From Agromyces cerinus subsp. cerinus (GTDB lineage: Bacteria; Actinomycetota; Actinomycetes; Actinomycetales; Microbacteriaceae): DNA of 64,000 bases. This document shows, piece after piece, positions 8,337 through 19,239 of this stretch. How positions within the stretch are numbered: position 1 is the first letter of the stretch; every line of letters starts with the position of its first letter. The stretch spans positions 62,001 through 126,000 of the forward strand of contig NZ_FSRJ01000001.1 in assembly GCF_900142065.1 (NCBI RefSeq), read 5' to 3'. The notes under the pieces are model-generated. The model worked only from the letters and a program-made list of their open reading frames with translations, searched no databases and was not told where the DNA came from. The position numbers and the translations under genes are program-made.

Positions 8337-9655
8337 CCAACGACACCACCGCCGCTGCGACGGCGGAGACGTCGACGACGGATGCCCGCCGCCGCCGCAC
8401 CCCGCTCGTCGCGCTCTTCGCCGCGCAGCTCTTCTCGCTCTCGGGCAACGCGATCGCCCTCATCGCGATCCCGATCATCGCGCTCACCGAGACCGGCTCC
8501 CCGCTCGCGGCCGGTGTCGCGGGGGTGTTCGCGACCGTGCCGCTCGTCATCGGCGGCGCGCTCGGGGGAGTGCTCGTCGACCGCTTCGGCTACCGCACGT
8601 CCTCGATCGTCGCCGACATCGCGAGCGGCGTCACCGTGCTCGCGATCCCGGTGCTCGCGGCGACCGTGGGGCTGCACTTCGGGGTGCTGCTCGCCCTCGT
8701 CTTCCTCGGCGGCCTGCTCGACGCGCCCGGCGACACGGCGAAGACCGTGCTCATGCCCGACCTCGCCGCGCTCGCCCGGGTGCCGCTCGCTCGTGCTGCC
8801 GGCGCCCAGTCGACCGTGCAGCGCACCGCCACGATGATCGGCGCCGGCGTCGCCGGCGCCCTCGTGGCGCTCGCCGGCCCGATGCCGGCGCTCGTCGTCG
8901 ACGCCGCGGGCTTCGCGGTGTCGGCGCTGCTCATCGTGTGCTTCGTGCCGCGGCGAGCCGCGGCATCCCCACGGCCGGCTCACGACGGCGCCGATGGCGA
9001 CACGCCCGTGCAGGGCGGGTTCGTCGCCGGCATCCGCTTCATCGCCGGCGCACCGCTGCTGCGCTCGATCGTGCTGCTCGTGACCCTCACGAACGCGATC
9101 GACGCGGCGGGCATGACCGTGCTGAAGCCGGTGTACGCCACGCAGGTGCTCGGGGATCCCGCGGTGCTGGGCTTCATGGTCGGATGCTTCGCGGCCGGCG
9201 CCCTCACCGGGTCGGCGCTCTTCGCCGCCGCGGGCCATCGCTACTCGGGCCGCGTCGTCTTCGCCCTGTGCTTCGTGCTGGCCGGCACACCGCCGTATCT
9301 CGCGATGGCGCTCGGCGCGCCGGTGCCGGTGCTGCTGCCGATCCTCGTGTTCTCGGGCCTCGCGGCCGGAGCGCTCAACCCCATGATGGCGACCGCGATG
9401 TACGGGCTCGTGCCCGACGGCATGCGCGCCCGCGTCTTCGGCGCGATGACCGCGGGTGTCGCGGCCTCGATGCCGCTCGGCGCCTTCCTCGGAGGCCTCT
9501 CGGTGGAGCGATTCGGCCTCGCGCCGACGCTGCTCGGCTGCGCGATCGTCTACCTCGTGCTCGGTTCGAGCCCCCTCTACCTGCGCTCGTTCTCGGGGCT
9601 CGCTGCGGCACGCACCCCTACGGGGGTACGGGGTACGAATGGCTCACCCGGGTGA
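8333..9655 (+). CDS. MFS transporter, probable drug or metabolite exporter
   Basis: The protein has 440 residues with about 12 hydrophobic segments. The loop GGVLVDRFGYRTS after the second segment is the MFS motif A region. A hydrophilic, Ala/Pro/Asp-rich central loop lies at about 215-225. The N-terminal 25 residues are polar and Thr/Ala-rich. It is co-transcribed with the preceding ArsR-type regulator (ATGA overlap), a pairing typical of repressor-controlled efflux. The 12-bp perfect palindrome TCACCCGGGTGA (9644-9655) includes its stop codon. Confidence 0.9.
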   Translation: MTNDTTAAATAETSTTDARRRRTPLVALFAAQLFSLSGNAIALIAIPIIALTETGSPLAAGVAGVFATVPLVIGGALGGVLVDRFGYRTSSIVADIASGVTVLAIPVLAATVGLHFGVLLALVFLGGLLDAPGDTAKTVLMPDLAALARVPLARAAGAQSTVQRTATMIGAGVAGALVALAGPMPALVVDAAGFAVSALLIVCFVPRRAAASPRPAHDGADGDTPVQGGFVAGIRFIAGAPLLRSIVLLVTLTNAIDAAGMTVLKPVYATQVLGDPAVLGFMVGCFAAGALTGSALFAAAGHRYSGRVVFALCFVLAGTPPYLAMALGAPVPVLLPILVFSGLAAGALNPMMATAMYGLVPDGMRARVFGAMTAGVAASMPLGAFLGGLSVERFGLAPTLLGCAIVYLVLGSSPLYLRSFSGLAAARTPTGVRGTNGSPG

Positions 9656-9774
9656 TGTGATCGCGGGCATCGTGTTCGTACGCTCGCTGCACGGTCGACA
9701 TCGGCCGGTGAAGCACACCCCCGAAACGTTCGTCTGAGTTCCATTCGCACCTTCGGACGACGAGATGAGCACGC

Positions 9775-10905
9775 ATGAGCCTGCAGGTCGTAGAACGCCC
9801 CGATGGTGCACTGGGCACCATGTCGCCCGTCATCCTCACGGCGGGCCGCCGACGCGAGGGCGTGGATCCGGCGCAGAGCGGGTTCGCGCAGCTCTCCCGC
9901 CAGATCAAGGCCGAGGGCCTGCTCGACCGCTTCGTGGGCTTCTACGTGCGCAAGGCCGTCTTCTGGACCGTCGTGCTCGGCGCCGTCATCGCGGCATCCG
10001 TCATGATCGGCGACTCGTGGTGGCAGCTCGTCGTCGCAGCTGCGCTCGGCGTGATCTTCACCCAGTTCGCCTTCATGGCGCACGAGGCCTCGCACCGCCA
10101 GGTCTTCCGCTCCGGGCCGGCCAACGACTGGGCGGGCCTCATCCTCGCCAACTTCGTCGTCGGCATCAGCTACAGCTGGTGGATGAACAAGCACACGCGT
10201 CACCACGGCAACCCGAACGTGATCGGTCGCGACCCCGACATCGTGAAGGACACGATCTCCTTCCTCGAAGAGGACGCCGCGGAGAGCCGCGGGCTCGTGC
10301 GCATGATCACGCGCAAGCAGGGCTACCTGTTCTTCCCGCTGCTGCTGCTCGAGGGCATCAACCTCCACGTGCACGGCATCCGCCACGTGCTCGGCAAGGG
10401 CACCGTCAAGCGACGCGGCCTCGAGATCACGCTCATCGCGGTTCGCCTCATCGGCACCGTCGCACTCGTCTTCTGGGCCTTCCCGCCGCTCCTGGCCGCC
10501 GTCTTCCTGTTCGTGCAGCTCGGCGTGTTCGGCGTCTACATGGGCGCCTCGTTCGCCCCGAACCACAAGGGCATGCCGCTCATCCCGCGCGGCATGCGCG
10601 TCGACTTCCTCGAGCGCCAGGTGCTCACCAGCCGCAACATCCGCGGCGGGAAGTTCATGGACTCGTTCATGGGCGGCCTGAACTACCAGATCGAGCACCA
10701 CCTGTTCCCGAGCATGGCGCGCCCCGCGCTCGCCCGCACGCAGCAGATCGTGCGCGAGTACTGCCGCGAGAACGACGTGCGCTACACCGAGACGGGGCTC
10801 GTCGAGTCGTACGCGATCGTCATCGCGTACCTCAACCGGGTCGGGCTCGCGGCACGCGACCCCTTCGACTGCCCGATGATCAACTCGTACCGCCGGCGCG
10901 ACTGA
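9775..10905 (+). CDS. membrane fatty acid desaturase
   Basis: The protein has 376 residues and introduces a double bond into acyl chains at a di-iron centre in the membrane. The three histidine boxes are visible: HEASH (103-107), HTRHH (140-144) and QIEHH (305-309, with Gln in the first position as in front-end and actinobacterial acyl desaturases). Hydrophobic segments flank the boxes at about 62-100, 115-135 and 215-260. No electron-transfer domain is fused. The 119-nt upstream region (9656-9774) holds no gene; I could not assign a promoter there with confidence. Confidence 0.92.
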   Translation: MSLQVVERPDGALGTMSPVILTAGRRREGVDPAQSGFAQLSRQIKAEGLLDRFVGFYVRKAVFWTVVLGAVIAASVMIGDSWWQLVVAAALGVIFTQFAFMAHEASHRQVFRSGPANDWAGLILANFVVGISYSWWMNKHTRHHGNPNVIGRDPDIVKDTISFLEEDAAESRGLVRMITRKQGYLFFPLLLLEGINLHVHGIRHVLGKGTVKRRGLEITLIAVRLIGTVALVFWAFPPLLAAVFLFVQLGVFGVYMGASFAPNHKGMPLIPRGMRVDFLERQVLTSRNIRGGKFMDSFMGGLNYQIEHHLFPSMARPALARTQQIVREYCRENDVRYTETGLVESYAIVIAYLNRVGLAARDPFDCPMINSYRRRD

Positions 10906-10946
10906 CGCGGCCCTCGCCCGTGCTCGCGCAGGAGCGGGCGCAGCAT

Positions 10947-10975
10947 ACGCCGGCGACTCAGCGAGTCGCCGGCGT
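10947..10975. terminator. bidirectional terminator-like stem between convergent genes
   Basis: Perfect 13-bp arms ACGCCGGCGACTC (10947-10959) and GAGTCGCCGGCGT (10963-10975) with a 3-nt loop. It sits between the desaturase and the convergent zinc-finger gene and touches the latter's stop codon. No T-tract. Confidence 0.6.
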
Positions 10976-11346
10976 CAGCGCGCGTTCCGTGCGCAGTCGA
11001 TGCAGAGCTCGGCCGTCGGCCGTGCTTCGAGGCGCGGCACGGTGATGCGCTTGCCGCAGTTGCTGCAGAAGCCGTAGCTGCCGTCGTCGATGCGCGCCAG
11101 CGCGTGATCGATGTCGGCGAGCTCGGCGCGAGCGTCGGCGAGCACCGCGGTGCGCTGCGACCACTCCTGCGTCATCGTCGGCCCCTCGGGGTCGTGTTCG
11201 TCATCGGCGGAAGCGCCCGACCTCGCGGCCCGCACCTCGCTCATGACGTCGCCGAATTCGGCGAACCTGCCCTCCGCATCGGCCCGCTCCTGCAGGAGTT
11301 TCGCCCGGAACCGATCGAGCTGTGCCGGTGTCATCGTCGACGTCAT
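10975..11346 (-). CDS. TraR/DksA family zinc-finger protein
   Basis: The protein has 123 residues: an N-terminal helical, charged region (about 1-88) and a C4 zinc finger with Cys94, Cys97, Cys115 and Cys118. DksA relatives enter the RNA polymerase secondary channel; actinobacterial members are less well understood, and the acidic coiled-coil tip of E. coli DksA is not obvious here. The ATG at 11344-11346 has a good ribosome site (AAGGGGG) just upstream. Longer upstream open reading on this strand lies antisense to dnaX and is not coding. Confidence 0.85.
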   Translation of the reverse strand: MTSTMTPAQLDRFRAKLLQERADAEGRFAEFGDVMSEVRAARSGASADDEHDPEGPTMTQEWSQRTAVLADARAELADIDHALARIDDGSYGFCSNCGKRITVPRLEARPTAELCIDCARNAR

Positions 11347-11424
11347 GACGCCCCCTTCCGATTCCCGCATGGTACGCCCCCGACATCCGGCCGTGGTGTC
11401 GGACGCGGCAACTACGATTGATGC

Positions 11425-13842
11425 GTGGTCACCGCCCTGTATCGCCGCTACCGGCCAGAGACGTTCGCCGAGATGATCGGCCAGTCCCAGGTGACGGAGC
11501 CGCTCATGACGGCGCTCCGCACCGATCGTGTCAATCACGCCTACCTGTTCAGCGGCCCTCGCGGCTGCGGCAAGACGACGTCGGCGCGCATCCTCGCGCG
11601 CTGCCTGAACTGCGCAGAGGGCCCGACGGATGTCCCGTGCGGCGTCTGCCCCAGTTGCGTCGAGCTCGCTCGGGGCGGCGGCGGGTCGCTCGACGTCGTC
11701 GAGATCGACGCCGCGAGCCACAACGGCGTCGACGACGCGCGCGACCTGCGCGAGCGCGCCGTGTTCGCCCCGGCGCGCGACCGGTTCAAGATCTTCATCC
11801 TCGACGAGGCCCACATGGTCACGCCGCAGGGCTTCAACGCGCTGCTGAAGCTCGTCGAAGAACCGCCCGAGCACATCAAGTTCATCTTCGCGACGACCGA
11901 GCCCGACAAGGTGCTCGGCACCATCCGCTCGCGCACGCACCACTACCCGTTCCGCCTCGTGCCGCCCGGGCCGATGCTCGAGTACGTGCAGCAGCTCTGC
12001 ACCGAAGAGGGCGTCGAGGTCGCGCCAGGCGTGCTGCCGCTCGTCGTGCGCGCCGGCGGCGGGTCGCCGCGAGACACGCTCTCGCTCCTCGACCAGCTCA
12101 TCGCCGGATCCGACGGCCCGACGATCGACTACGAGCGGGCCGTCGCGCTGCTCGGCTACACCCACGGCGCCCTGCTCGACGAGGTCGTCGACGCGATCGG
12201 CGCTGGCGATGCGGCGGGGGCGTTCGCCGCGGCCGACCGGGTCGTGCAGACCGGGCAAGACCCCCGCCGCTTCGTCGAAGACCTGCTCGAGCGGCTTCGC
12301 GACCTCATCGTCGTCGCGGCCTCCTCGCCAGAGACGGCCGCCGCGGTGCTCCGCGGAGTGCCCGAAGACGAGCTCGCCCGCATGGCGGCCCAGGCCGCCG
12401 CCTTCGGCCAGGCCGAGCTCTCTCGGGTCGCCGACCTCGTCAACCAGACGCTCACCGAGATGACGGGCGCCACCTCGCCGCGCCTGCACCTCGAGCTCAT
12501 GCTCGCGCGGGTGCTCGTGCCCGCGGCCGACGACACCGAGCGGGGTGCGCTCGTGCGCGTCGAGCGGCTCGAGCGCCGGGTCGGCGTTGCCGACGCAGCA
12601 GGGTCGCTTCCGGCTGCATCCGACTCGCGCCCGGTCGCCCGAAACGAGCCGGCTGCTCCGGCAGCCCGGGTTGCGGCCGAGCGCGTCGCGACTCCGGTGA
12701 CGGTTTCGCCGTCGGCGACCGCTGCGCCGGTCGAGGCGGCGCCTGCGGCGGCGCCTGCACCCGCGGCTGCATCCCGACCCGAGACCGCGTCGCCCGCGGC
12801 CCCCGAGGTCGCGGCTCCCGAGGCCGCGGCGCCCGCTGCATCGCCCGCGAAACCCGTCGGACCGGTGACGCTCCAGCAGGTCCGCGACGCGTGGCCCGAG
12901 GTGCTCTCGTCGCTCCAGCGCACCAAGCGCAGCGCGTGGATGGTGGCCTTTACCGCGCAGGTGCGCGACTTCCGCGACGATGACGTGCTCGTGCTCACGT
13001 TCCCGAGCGAGCACGACGTCGCGGGCTTCCGCGGTGGCGCACCCGGTCAGAGCGTCAGCGAGCTGCTGCGCGGTGCGATCGTCGAGGTGCTCGGCGTGCG
13101 GGTGAAGTTCGTCGCGCGCGTCGACGGCCAGGGCGGCTCGCCGAACGCTGCGGCCCCGGCGCCGTCGACCCCGCCCGCGCCGGCCGAGCCGCAGGCTCCG
13201 GTCGAGCCGCGCGGGTCCTCTGCCGATGCCAAGTCCGAATCATCGACGGCTCGACCGCCGTCGCCCGCATCGGACGCGGCCGCGACTGCGCGGCCCTCAT
13301 CCTCGGCGCCCGCGGCGCCCGCCCGCGCCGAGGCGACGGCTGCACCGGCTGCTCCCACTGGGCCGGTGGACTCGTGGGCGACCGTGGCGATCCCACGCGA
13401 CCCGGTCGCCGACGCCGGTTTCGAATCGGCGCCGTCCGGCACCGGCACGGCGACCGCCGTGATCGAGCGGCCGCAGGCGGCGGCGTCCCCGGTGCAGGCC
13501 ACTGCCGCACCGGAGGCCGCGCCGGCGACATCCGCTCGCGTCGATGTCGCCCCGCCGCCCGACGACGCCGATGCGCCGCCCGAAGACGAGGAGCCGCCCT
13601 TCGACCCCGGGCCCGAGCCCGAGCTGATCGTCGAGGCATCCGCGCCTGCGGCCGTCGCACCGGCGGAGGCTCCCGCGCCGGCCCGCACGCCCAAGCGCAC
13701 GGGCCGCCCGCTGTCGACGGCGGCGGGCCACGACGGCGGCATCCAGCGATACGGCGAGGCCGTCGTGCGCGAGGTGCTCGGTGCGACCTTCCTCGAAGAG
13801 GTCGAAGCACCGCAGCGGCCCGGCTTCGGAGAGCGTGGCTGA
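11425..13842 (+). CDS. dnaX: DNA polymerase III subunit gamma/tau
   Basis: The clamp-loader ATPase has 805 residues. The AAA+ part has Walker A GPRGCGKT (44-51), a zinc site from Cys60, Cys63, Cys72, Cys75 and Cys78, Walker B FILDEAH (about 124-130) and the arginine-finger region GTIRSR (165-170). After domain III there are two long Ala/Pro/Glu-rich linkers (about 390-475 and 575-760) around a conserved tau-like domain at about 480-570, and a short C-terminal tail. The GTG start is 6 nt after TACGAT (11413-11418), so the mRNA is probably leaderless. I saw no slippery sequence for a shorter gamma form. recR follows after 2 nt. Confidence 0.96.
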   Translation: MVTALYRRYRPETFAEMIGQSQVTEPLMTALRTDRVNHAYLFSGPRGCGKTTSARILARCLNCAEGPTDVPCGVCPSCVELARGGGGSLDVVEIDAASHNGVDDARDLRERAVFAPARDRFKIFILDEAHMVTPQGFNALLKLVEEPPEHIKFIFATTEPDKVLGTIRSRTHHYPFRLVPPGPMLEYVQQLCTEEGVEVAPGVLPLVVRAGGGSPRDTLSLLDQLIAGSDGPTIDYERAVALLGYTHGALLDEVVDAIGAGDAAGAFAAADRVVQTGQDPRRFVEDLLERLRDLIVVAASSPETAAAVLRGVPEDELARMAAQAAAFGQAELSRVADLVNQTLTEMTGATSPRLHLELMLARVLVPAADDTERGALVRVERLERRVGVADAAGSLPAASDSRPVARNEPAAPAARVAAERVATPVTVSPSATAAPVEAAPAAAPAPAAASRPETASPAAPEVAAPEAAAPAASPAKPVGPVTLQQVRDAWPEVLSSLQRTKRSAWMVAFTAQVRDFRDDDVLVLTFPSEHDVAGFRGGAPGQSVSELLRGAIVEVLGVRVKFVARVDGQGGSPNAAAPAPSTPPAPAEPQAPVEPRGSSADAKSESSTARPPSPASDAAATARPSSSAPAAPARAEATAAPAAPTGPVDSWATVAIPRDPVADAGFESAPSGTGTATAVIERPQAAASPVQATAAPEAAPATSARVDVAPPPDDADAPPEDEEPPFDPGPEPELIVEASAPAAVAPAEAPAPARTPKRTGRPLSTAAGHDGGIQRYGEAVVREVLGATFLEEVEAPQRPGFGERG

Positions 13843-13844
13843 TC

Positions 13845-14441
13845 GTGTACGAAGGCATCGTCCAAGAACTGATCGACGAGCTCGGTCGCCTGCCCGGCAT
13901 CGGGCCCAAGTCGGCCCAGCGCATCGCGTTCCACATCGTGCAGACCGAGCACTTCGACGTCAGCAGGCTCGCCGAGATCCTCATGCAGATCCGCGACAAG
14001 GTGCGGTTCTGCGAGATCTGCGGCAACGTCTCCGAAGAAGCCACGTGCGGCATCTGCCGCGACCCGCGACGCGATCCTGCCCTCATCTGCGTGGTCGAAG
14101 AGGCCAAAGACGTCGTCGCCATCGAGCGCACCCGTGAGTTCCGCGGGCTCTATCACGTGCTCGGCGGCGCGATCAGCCCGATCGACGGCATCGGCCCCGA
14201 CGAGCTGCGCATCCGCCAGCTCATGCAGCGGCTCGCCGACGCGACCGTGACCGAGGTCATCATCGCCACCGACCCGAACCTCGAGGGCGAGGCGACCGCG
14301 ACCTACCTCAGTCGGCTGCTCTCCACGCTCGAGATCCGCGTCACGCGCCTCGCCTCGGGCCTGCCGGTCGGCGGCGACCTCGAGTACGCCGACGAGGTGA
14401 CGCTCGGGCGCGCATTCGAGGGTCGGCGCGTCGTCGGCTGA
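13845..14441 (+). CDS. recR: recombination mediator RecR
   Basis: The protein has 198 residues, typical for RecR. It carries the N-terminal helix-hairpin-helix ([18 protein letters not shown]), a C4 zinc finger ([16 protein letters not shown]), the Toprim domain ([14 protein letters not shown]) and the C-terminal Walker-B-like segment ending [18 protein letters not shown]. It loads RecA at gaps together with RecO/RecF. The GTG start lies 2 nt after dnaX with GGAGAG at 13828-13833 as a possible ribosome site. The dnaX-recR order is widely conserved in bacteria. Confidence 0.97.
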   Translation: MYEGIVQELIDELGRLPGIGPKSAQRIAFHIVQTEHFDVSRLAEILMQIRDKVRFCEICGNVSEEATCGICRDPRRDPALICVVEEAKDVVAIERTREFRGLYHVLGGAISPIDGIGPDELRIRQLMQRLADATVTEVIIATDPNLEGEATATYLSRLLSTLEIRVTRLASGLPVGGDLEYADEVTLGRAFEGRRVVG

Positions 14442-14465
14442 CGCCCGCCGGCGCCGCCGCTGCCC

Positions 14466-14494
14466 TTGACGCTCCACTCGCACACGGCTAGAAC
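14466..14494 (+). promoter_or_regulatory. promoter of the NTF2-like gene
   Basis: TTGACG (14466-14471), exactly 17 bp, TAGAAC (14489-14494). The start codon at 14501 is 6 nt downstream, which predicts a leaderless mRNA. Confidence 0.75.
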
Positions 14495-14500
14495 GGAGCC

Positions 14501-14860
14501 ATGGCGAGCAGAGGTGCCGAATGGGTCGCGGGATACGTCGCGGCGTGGGAGTCGAACGATCCGGCCGAGATCGGAGCGCTCTTCACCGATGACGCCCGCT
14601 ACCTCACGAGTCCCGACTCCGAGCCGCGCATCGGCCGCAACGCGATCGTCACGGGCTGGCTCGCCGACCTCGACGAGAAGGGGAGCTGGGCGTTCGACTG
14701 GCGCATCGTGCATGAGGACGACGGCTTCGTCGTCATCCAAGGGCGCACGAACTACCCGGCGGAACGCGACTACCTGAACCTCTGGATCGTGCGCCTGGCC
14801 GAAGACGGCCGAGCCACCGAGTTCACCGAGTGGTACATGCCGCGCTCGCACAAGGGCTGA
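14501..14860 (+). CDS. SnoaL/NTF2-like domain protein
   Basis: The protein has 119 residues. The N-terminal helix and strand pattern (WVAGYVAAWESNDPAEIGALFTDDARYL) is characteristic of SnoaL-like cone-shaped alpha+beta proteins, followed by the polar beta-sheet half with several tryptophans (WLAD, WAFDWRI, LWIVRL, TEWYMP). Such proteins are small isomerases, hydrolases or ligand binders; no specific active site can be named. It stands alone with its own strong promoter and no operon partner, converging on the membrane-protein gene 4 nt downstream. Confidence 0.8.
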   Translation: MASRGAEWVAGYVAAWESNDPAEIGALFTDDARYLTSPDSEPRIGRNAIVTGWLADLDEKGSWAFDWRIVHEDDGFVVIQGRTNYPAERDYLNLWIVRLAEDGRATEFTEWYMPRSHKG

Positions 14861-14864
14861 GCCG

Positions 14865-15359
14865 CTATCGCAGCACCTCGACGAGCACCACCCAGGCCAT
14901 CAGCAGTGCGGCGATGATGCTGAGCACCGCGCCGACCGCCATCGCGACGAGTCCCGCCTCCACCACGCCCGCGACGACGAGCACGGCGCCGCCGAGGAAG
15001 GCGACGATCGGCAGCACCCCGGCGATGCTCTTCAACACCCGGTCGAGCGGTGAGACGCGGTCCTCCCGCATGACCACCCGGATCGCATGCACCTGGAAGA
15101 CACCGGCGAGCACGGCTGCCGCGAGCACTTCGATGCCGTACGCCACGATGGGCTGGCCGGGCACGAGCCCGAACGCGCCGGCGGTGATCGCCAGCACGAG
15201 CGCCGCGATCGATGCGGCCGCACGGGGCGGCAGCGTCGCCGACTTCATGATCTCGCCGATGTTCACCGACATCGCCACGATGAGGAGACCGGCGAGGGCG
15301 GCGGTGGCGCCCACCATCGCGACGTTGAACTCGGTCCAAGCCTCGAGTGCCTCCGACAT
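14865..15359 (-). CDS. small integral membrane protein, function unknown
   Basis: The protein has 164 residues and five hydrophobic segments: about 14-32 ([19 protein letters not shown]), 48-66, 70-90, 112-132 and 135-160. The [22 protein letters not shown] loop is the only notable polar stretch. I do not recognise a named family. The ATG at 15357-15359 lies 6 nt after TAGCGT (15366-15371 on this strand), again a leaderless arrangement. It is divergent from lysC and convergent with the SnoaL-like gene. Confidence 0.75.
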   Translation of the reverse strand: MSEALEAWTEFNVAMVGATAALAGLLIVAMSVNIGEIMKSATLPPRAAASIAALVLAITAGAFGLVPGQPIVAYGIEVLAAAVLAGVFQVHAIRVVMREDRVSPLDRVLKSIAGVLPIVAFLGGAVLVVAGVVEAGLVAMAVGAVLSIIAALLMAWVVLVEVLR

Positions 15360-15485
15360 GGGAACACGCTACCGCCGCCCGGCGGAGCGTCACATAGCCG
15401 GGCGCGCATGCGGGCCCGCCGTATGATGGTGCTTCCGGCGCCGGCCACCCGAGCGGCAGCCAGCAAACCACCCCTGGGAGACCAC

Positions 15486-17997
<2,512 letters not shown>

Positions 17998-18009
17998 CAC
18001 CCAGCACGA

Positions 18010-18045
18010 CGGATGCCCCGTGGCCGATCGGCCACGGGGCATCCG
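18010..18045. terminator. 36-bp perfect palindrome, shared terminator of asd and ridA
   Basis: 16-bp arms CGGATGCCCCGTGGCC (18010-18025) and its complement (18030-18045) around GATC, which is itself palindromic. It lies between convergent genes and belongs to the GGATGCC family of palindromes. There is only a short T run after it. Confidence 0.75.
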
Positions 18046-18061
18046 CTGTTCTCGGGGTTTC

Positions 18062-18445
18062 TCAGCCCTGGGGGATCGCGGCGACGACGTCGATCTCGAC
18101 GAGGATGTTCGCGAGGCGCGAGCCCACCGTGGTGCGCACCGGGTAGGGCTCGGTGAAGAACTCGGCGTAGGCCGCGTTGTACTCGGCGAAGTCGGCCAGG
18201 TCTTCGAGGTGGGCGGTGACCTTCACGACGTCGTCGAACGACAGGTCGTATTCGGCGAGCACGGCGCCGATGTTGCGCAGCACCTGGCGGGTCTGCTCGG
18301 CGGCGCCGCCGGGCACGACCTCGCCCGTGGCCGGATCCTGCGGGCCGAAGCCGGCGGTGTAGAGGAAGCCGTTGGCGACGACCCCGTGGCTGTAGGGGCC
18401 CGCGGGCTTCGGCGCGTTCGAGAGGGTGACGGCGATCTTGGACAT
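18062..18445 (-). CDS. RidA family enamine/imine deaminase
   Basis: The protein has 127 residues. RidA proteins hydrolyse reactive 2-aminoacrylate-type enamines and imines released by PLP dehydratases to the 2-keto acid and ammonia. Family features are the GPYSHGV start region, AGFGPQDPATG, and the conserved Arg in PYPVRTTVGS that binds the substrate carboxylate. ATG at 18443-18445 with GGAGGA immediately upstream. It is the last gene of the minus-strand operon after iclR; the 61-nt spacer contains about four copies of the hexamer GGTCGT (18467-18489). A PLP deaminase in the same operon offers an obvious source of its substrate. Confidence 0.93.
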   Translation of the reverse strand: MSKIAVTLSNAPKPAGPYSHGVVANGFLYTAGFGPQDPATGEVVPGGAAEQTRQVLRNIGAVLAEYDLSFDDVVKVTAHLEDLADFAEYNAAYAEFFTEPYPVRTTVGSRLANILVEIDVVAAIPQG

Positions 18446-18506
18446 GGTTCCTCCGCTGTGGTGATCGGTCGTGGTCGTGGTCGTGGTCGGTGGCGAGCGT
18501 GCGGAC

Positions 18507-19238
18507 TCAGCCGAGTTCGCGGGCGATGGCGTCGGCGGTCTCGCGCATCGCGGGCAGGTGCGCCCGCAACCGGTCGAGGTCGGCGACCATGCGGATCGCG
18601 GTGACCGAGAGCGCGCCGACGATGCCGAGCGAGCTGCGGATCGGCACGGCGATGCAGTTGACGAAGTCCTCGAACTCGCGGTCGTCGGTCGCCCAGCCGC
18701 GGGAGCGCACGAGGGCGAGCTCCCGGTCGAGCCGCTCGCGGGTGGTGATGGTCAGCTCGGTGTAGCGCTCCCAGGTGATCCCGGCGAGCACCGCGTCGCG
18801 GCCGGCACTGTCGAGGTCGGCGAGGATCGCCTTGCCGACGGCCGAGCAGTTGGGGATGACCGCGCGGCCGATGCGGGAGTACATGCGCACCCCGGACTCG
18901 TCTTCGGCCTTGTCGACGTAGACGATCGAGCGGTCCATGAGCGCGGCGAGGTGCACGGTGTTGCCCGTGCGGCGCTGCAGGCGGCGCACATGCTCGGCGC
19001 CGGCCTCGCGCAGGTCGAGCGAGTCCAACGCCTCCTTCGACAGGGCGGCGAGCCGGGCGCCGAGCGTGTAGCGACCGGATGCCCGGCGGCGCACCCAGCC
19101 GACCTCTTCGAGCGACTGCAGCTCGCGGAACATCGTCGACCGGTGCAGCTCGAAGGCCTCGGCGAGCTCGGCGACCGTGCGCGGGTCGGCCGCGATCGCG
19201 TCGATGATGCGGGCCGCGCGTTTCACGCTCTGCGACAT
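18507..19238 (-). CDS. IclR family transcriptional regulator
   Basis: The protein has 243 residues. The N-terminal winged helix (about 1-65: SVKRAARIIDAIAADPRTVAELAEAFELHRSTMFRELQSL) is followed by the IclR effector domain with YSRIGRAVIPNCSAVGKAILA and ATDDREFEDFVNCIAVPIRS, where the Cys-containing loop frames the ligand pocket. Family ligands are small organic acids and sugar acids, such as 2-keto-3-deoxygluconate for KdgR. ATG at 19236-19238 is 1 nt past the deacylase stop. Likely target: the divergent promoter region with the dyad at 22205-22221 (inference). Confidence 0.93.
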   Translation of the reverse strand: MSQSVKRAARIIDAIAADPRTVAELAEAFELHRSTMFRELQSLEEVGWVRRRASGRYTLGARLAALSKEALDSLDLREAGAEHVRRLQRRTGNTVHLAALMDRSIVYVDKAEDESGVRMYSRIGRAVIPNCSAVGKAILADLDSAGRDAVLAGITWERYTELTITTRERLDRELALVRSRGWATDDREFEDFVNCIAVPIRSSLGIVGALSVTAIRMVADLDRLRAHLPAMRETADAIARELG

Positions 19239-19239
19239 G

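Noticed and set aside
11347-13014. Long minus-strand open frame continuous with the TraR/DksA-like gene and opposite dnaX
   Set aside because: Low-complexity Arg/Gly-rich translation; the true start is the ATG at 11346 with its ribosome site.
15360-15485. Possible lysine riboswitch before lysC
   Set aside because: The spacer is only 126 nt, shared with a divergent gene, and none of the conserved lysine-riboswitch core motifs is visible.
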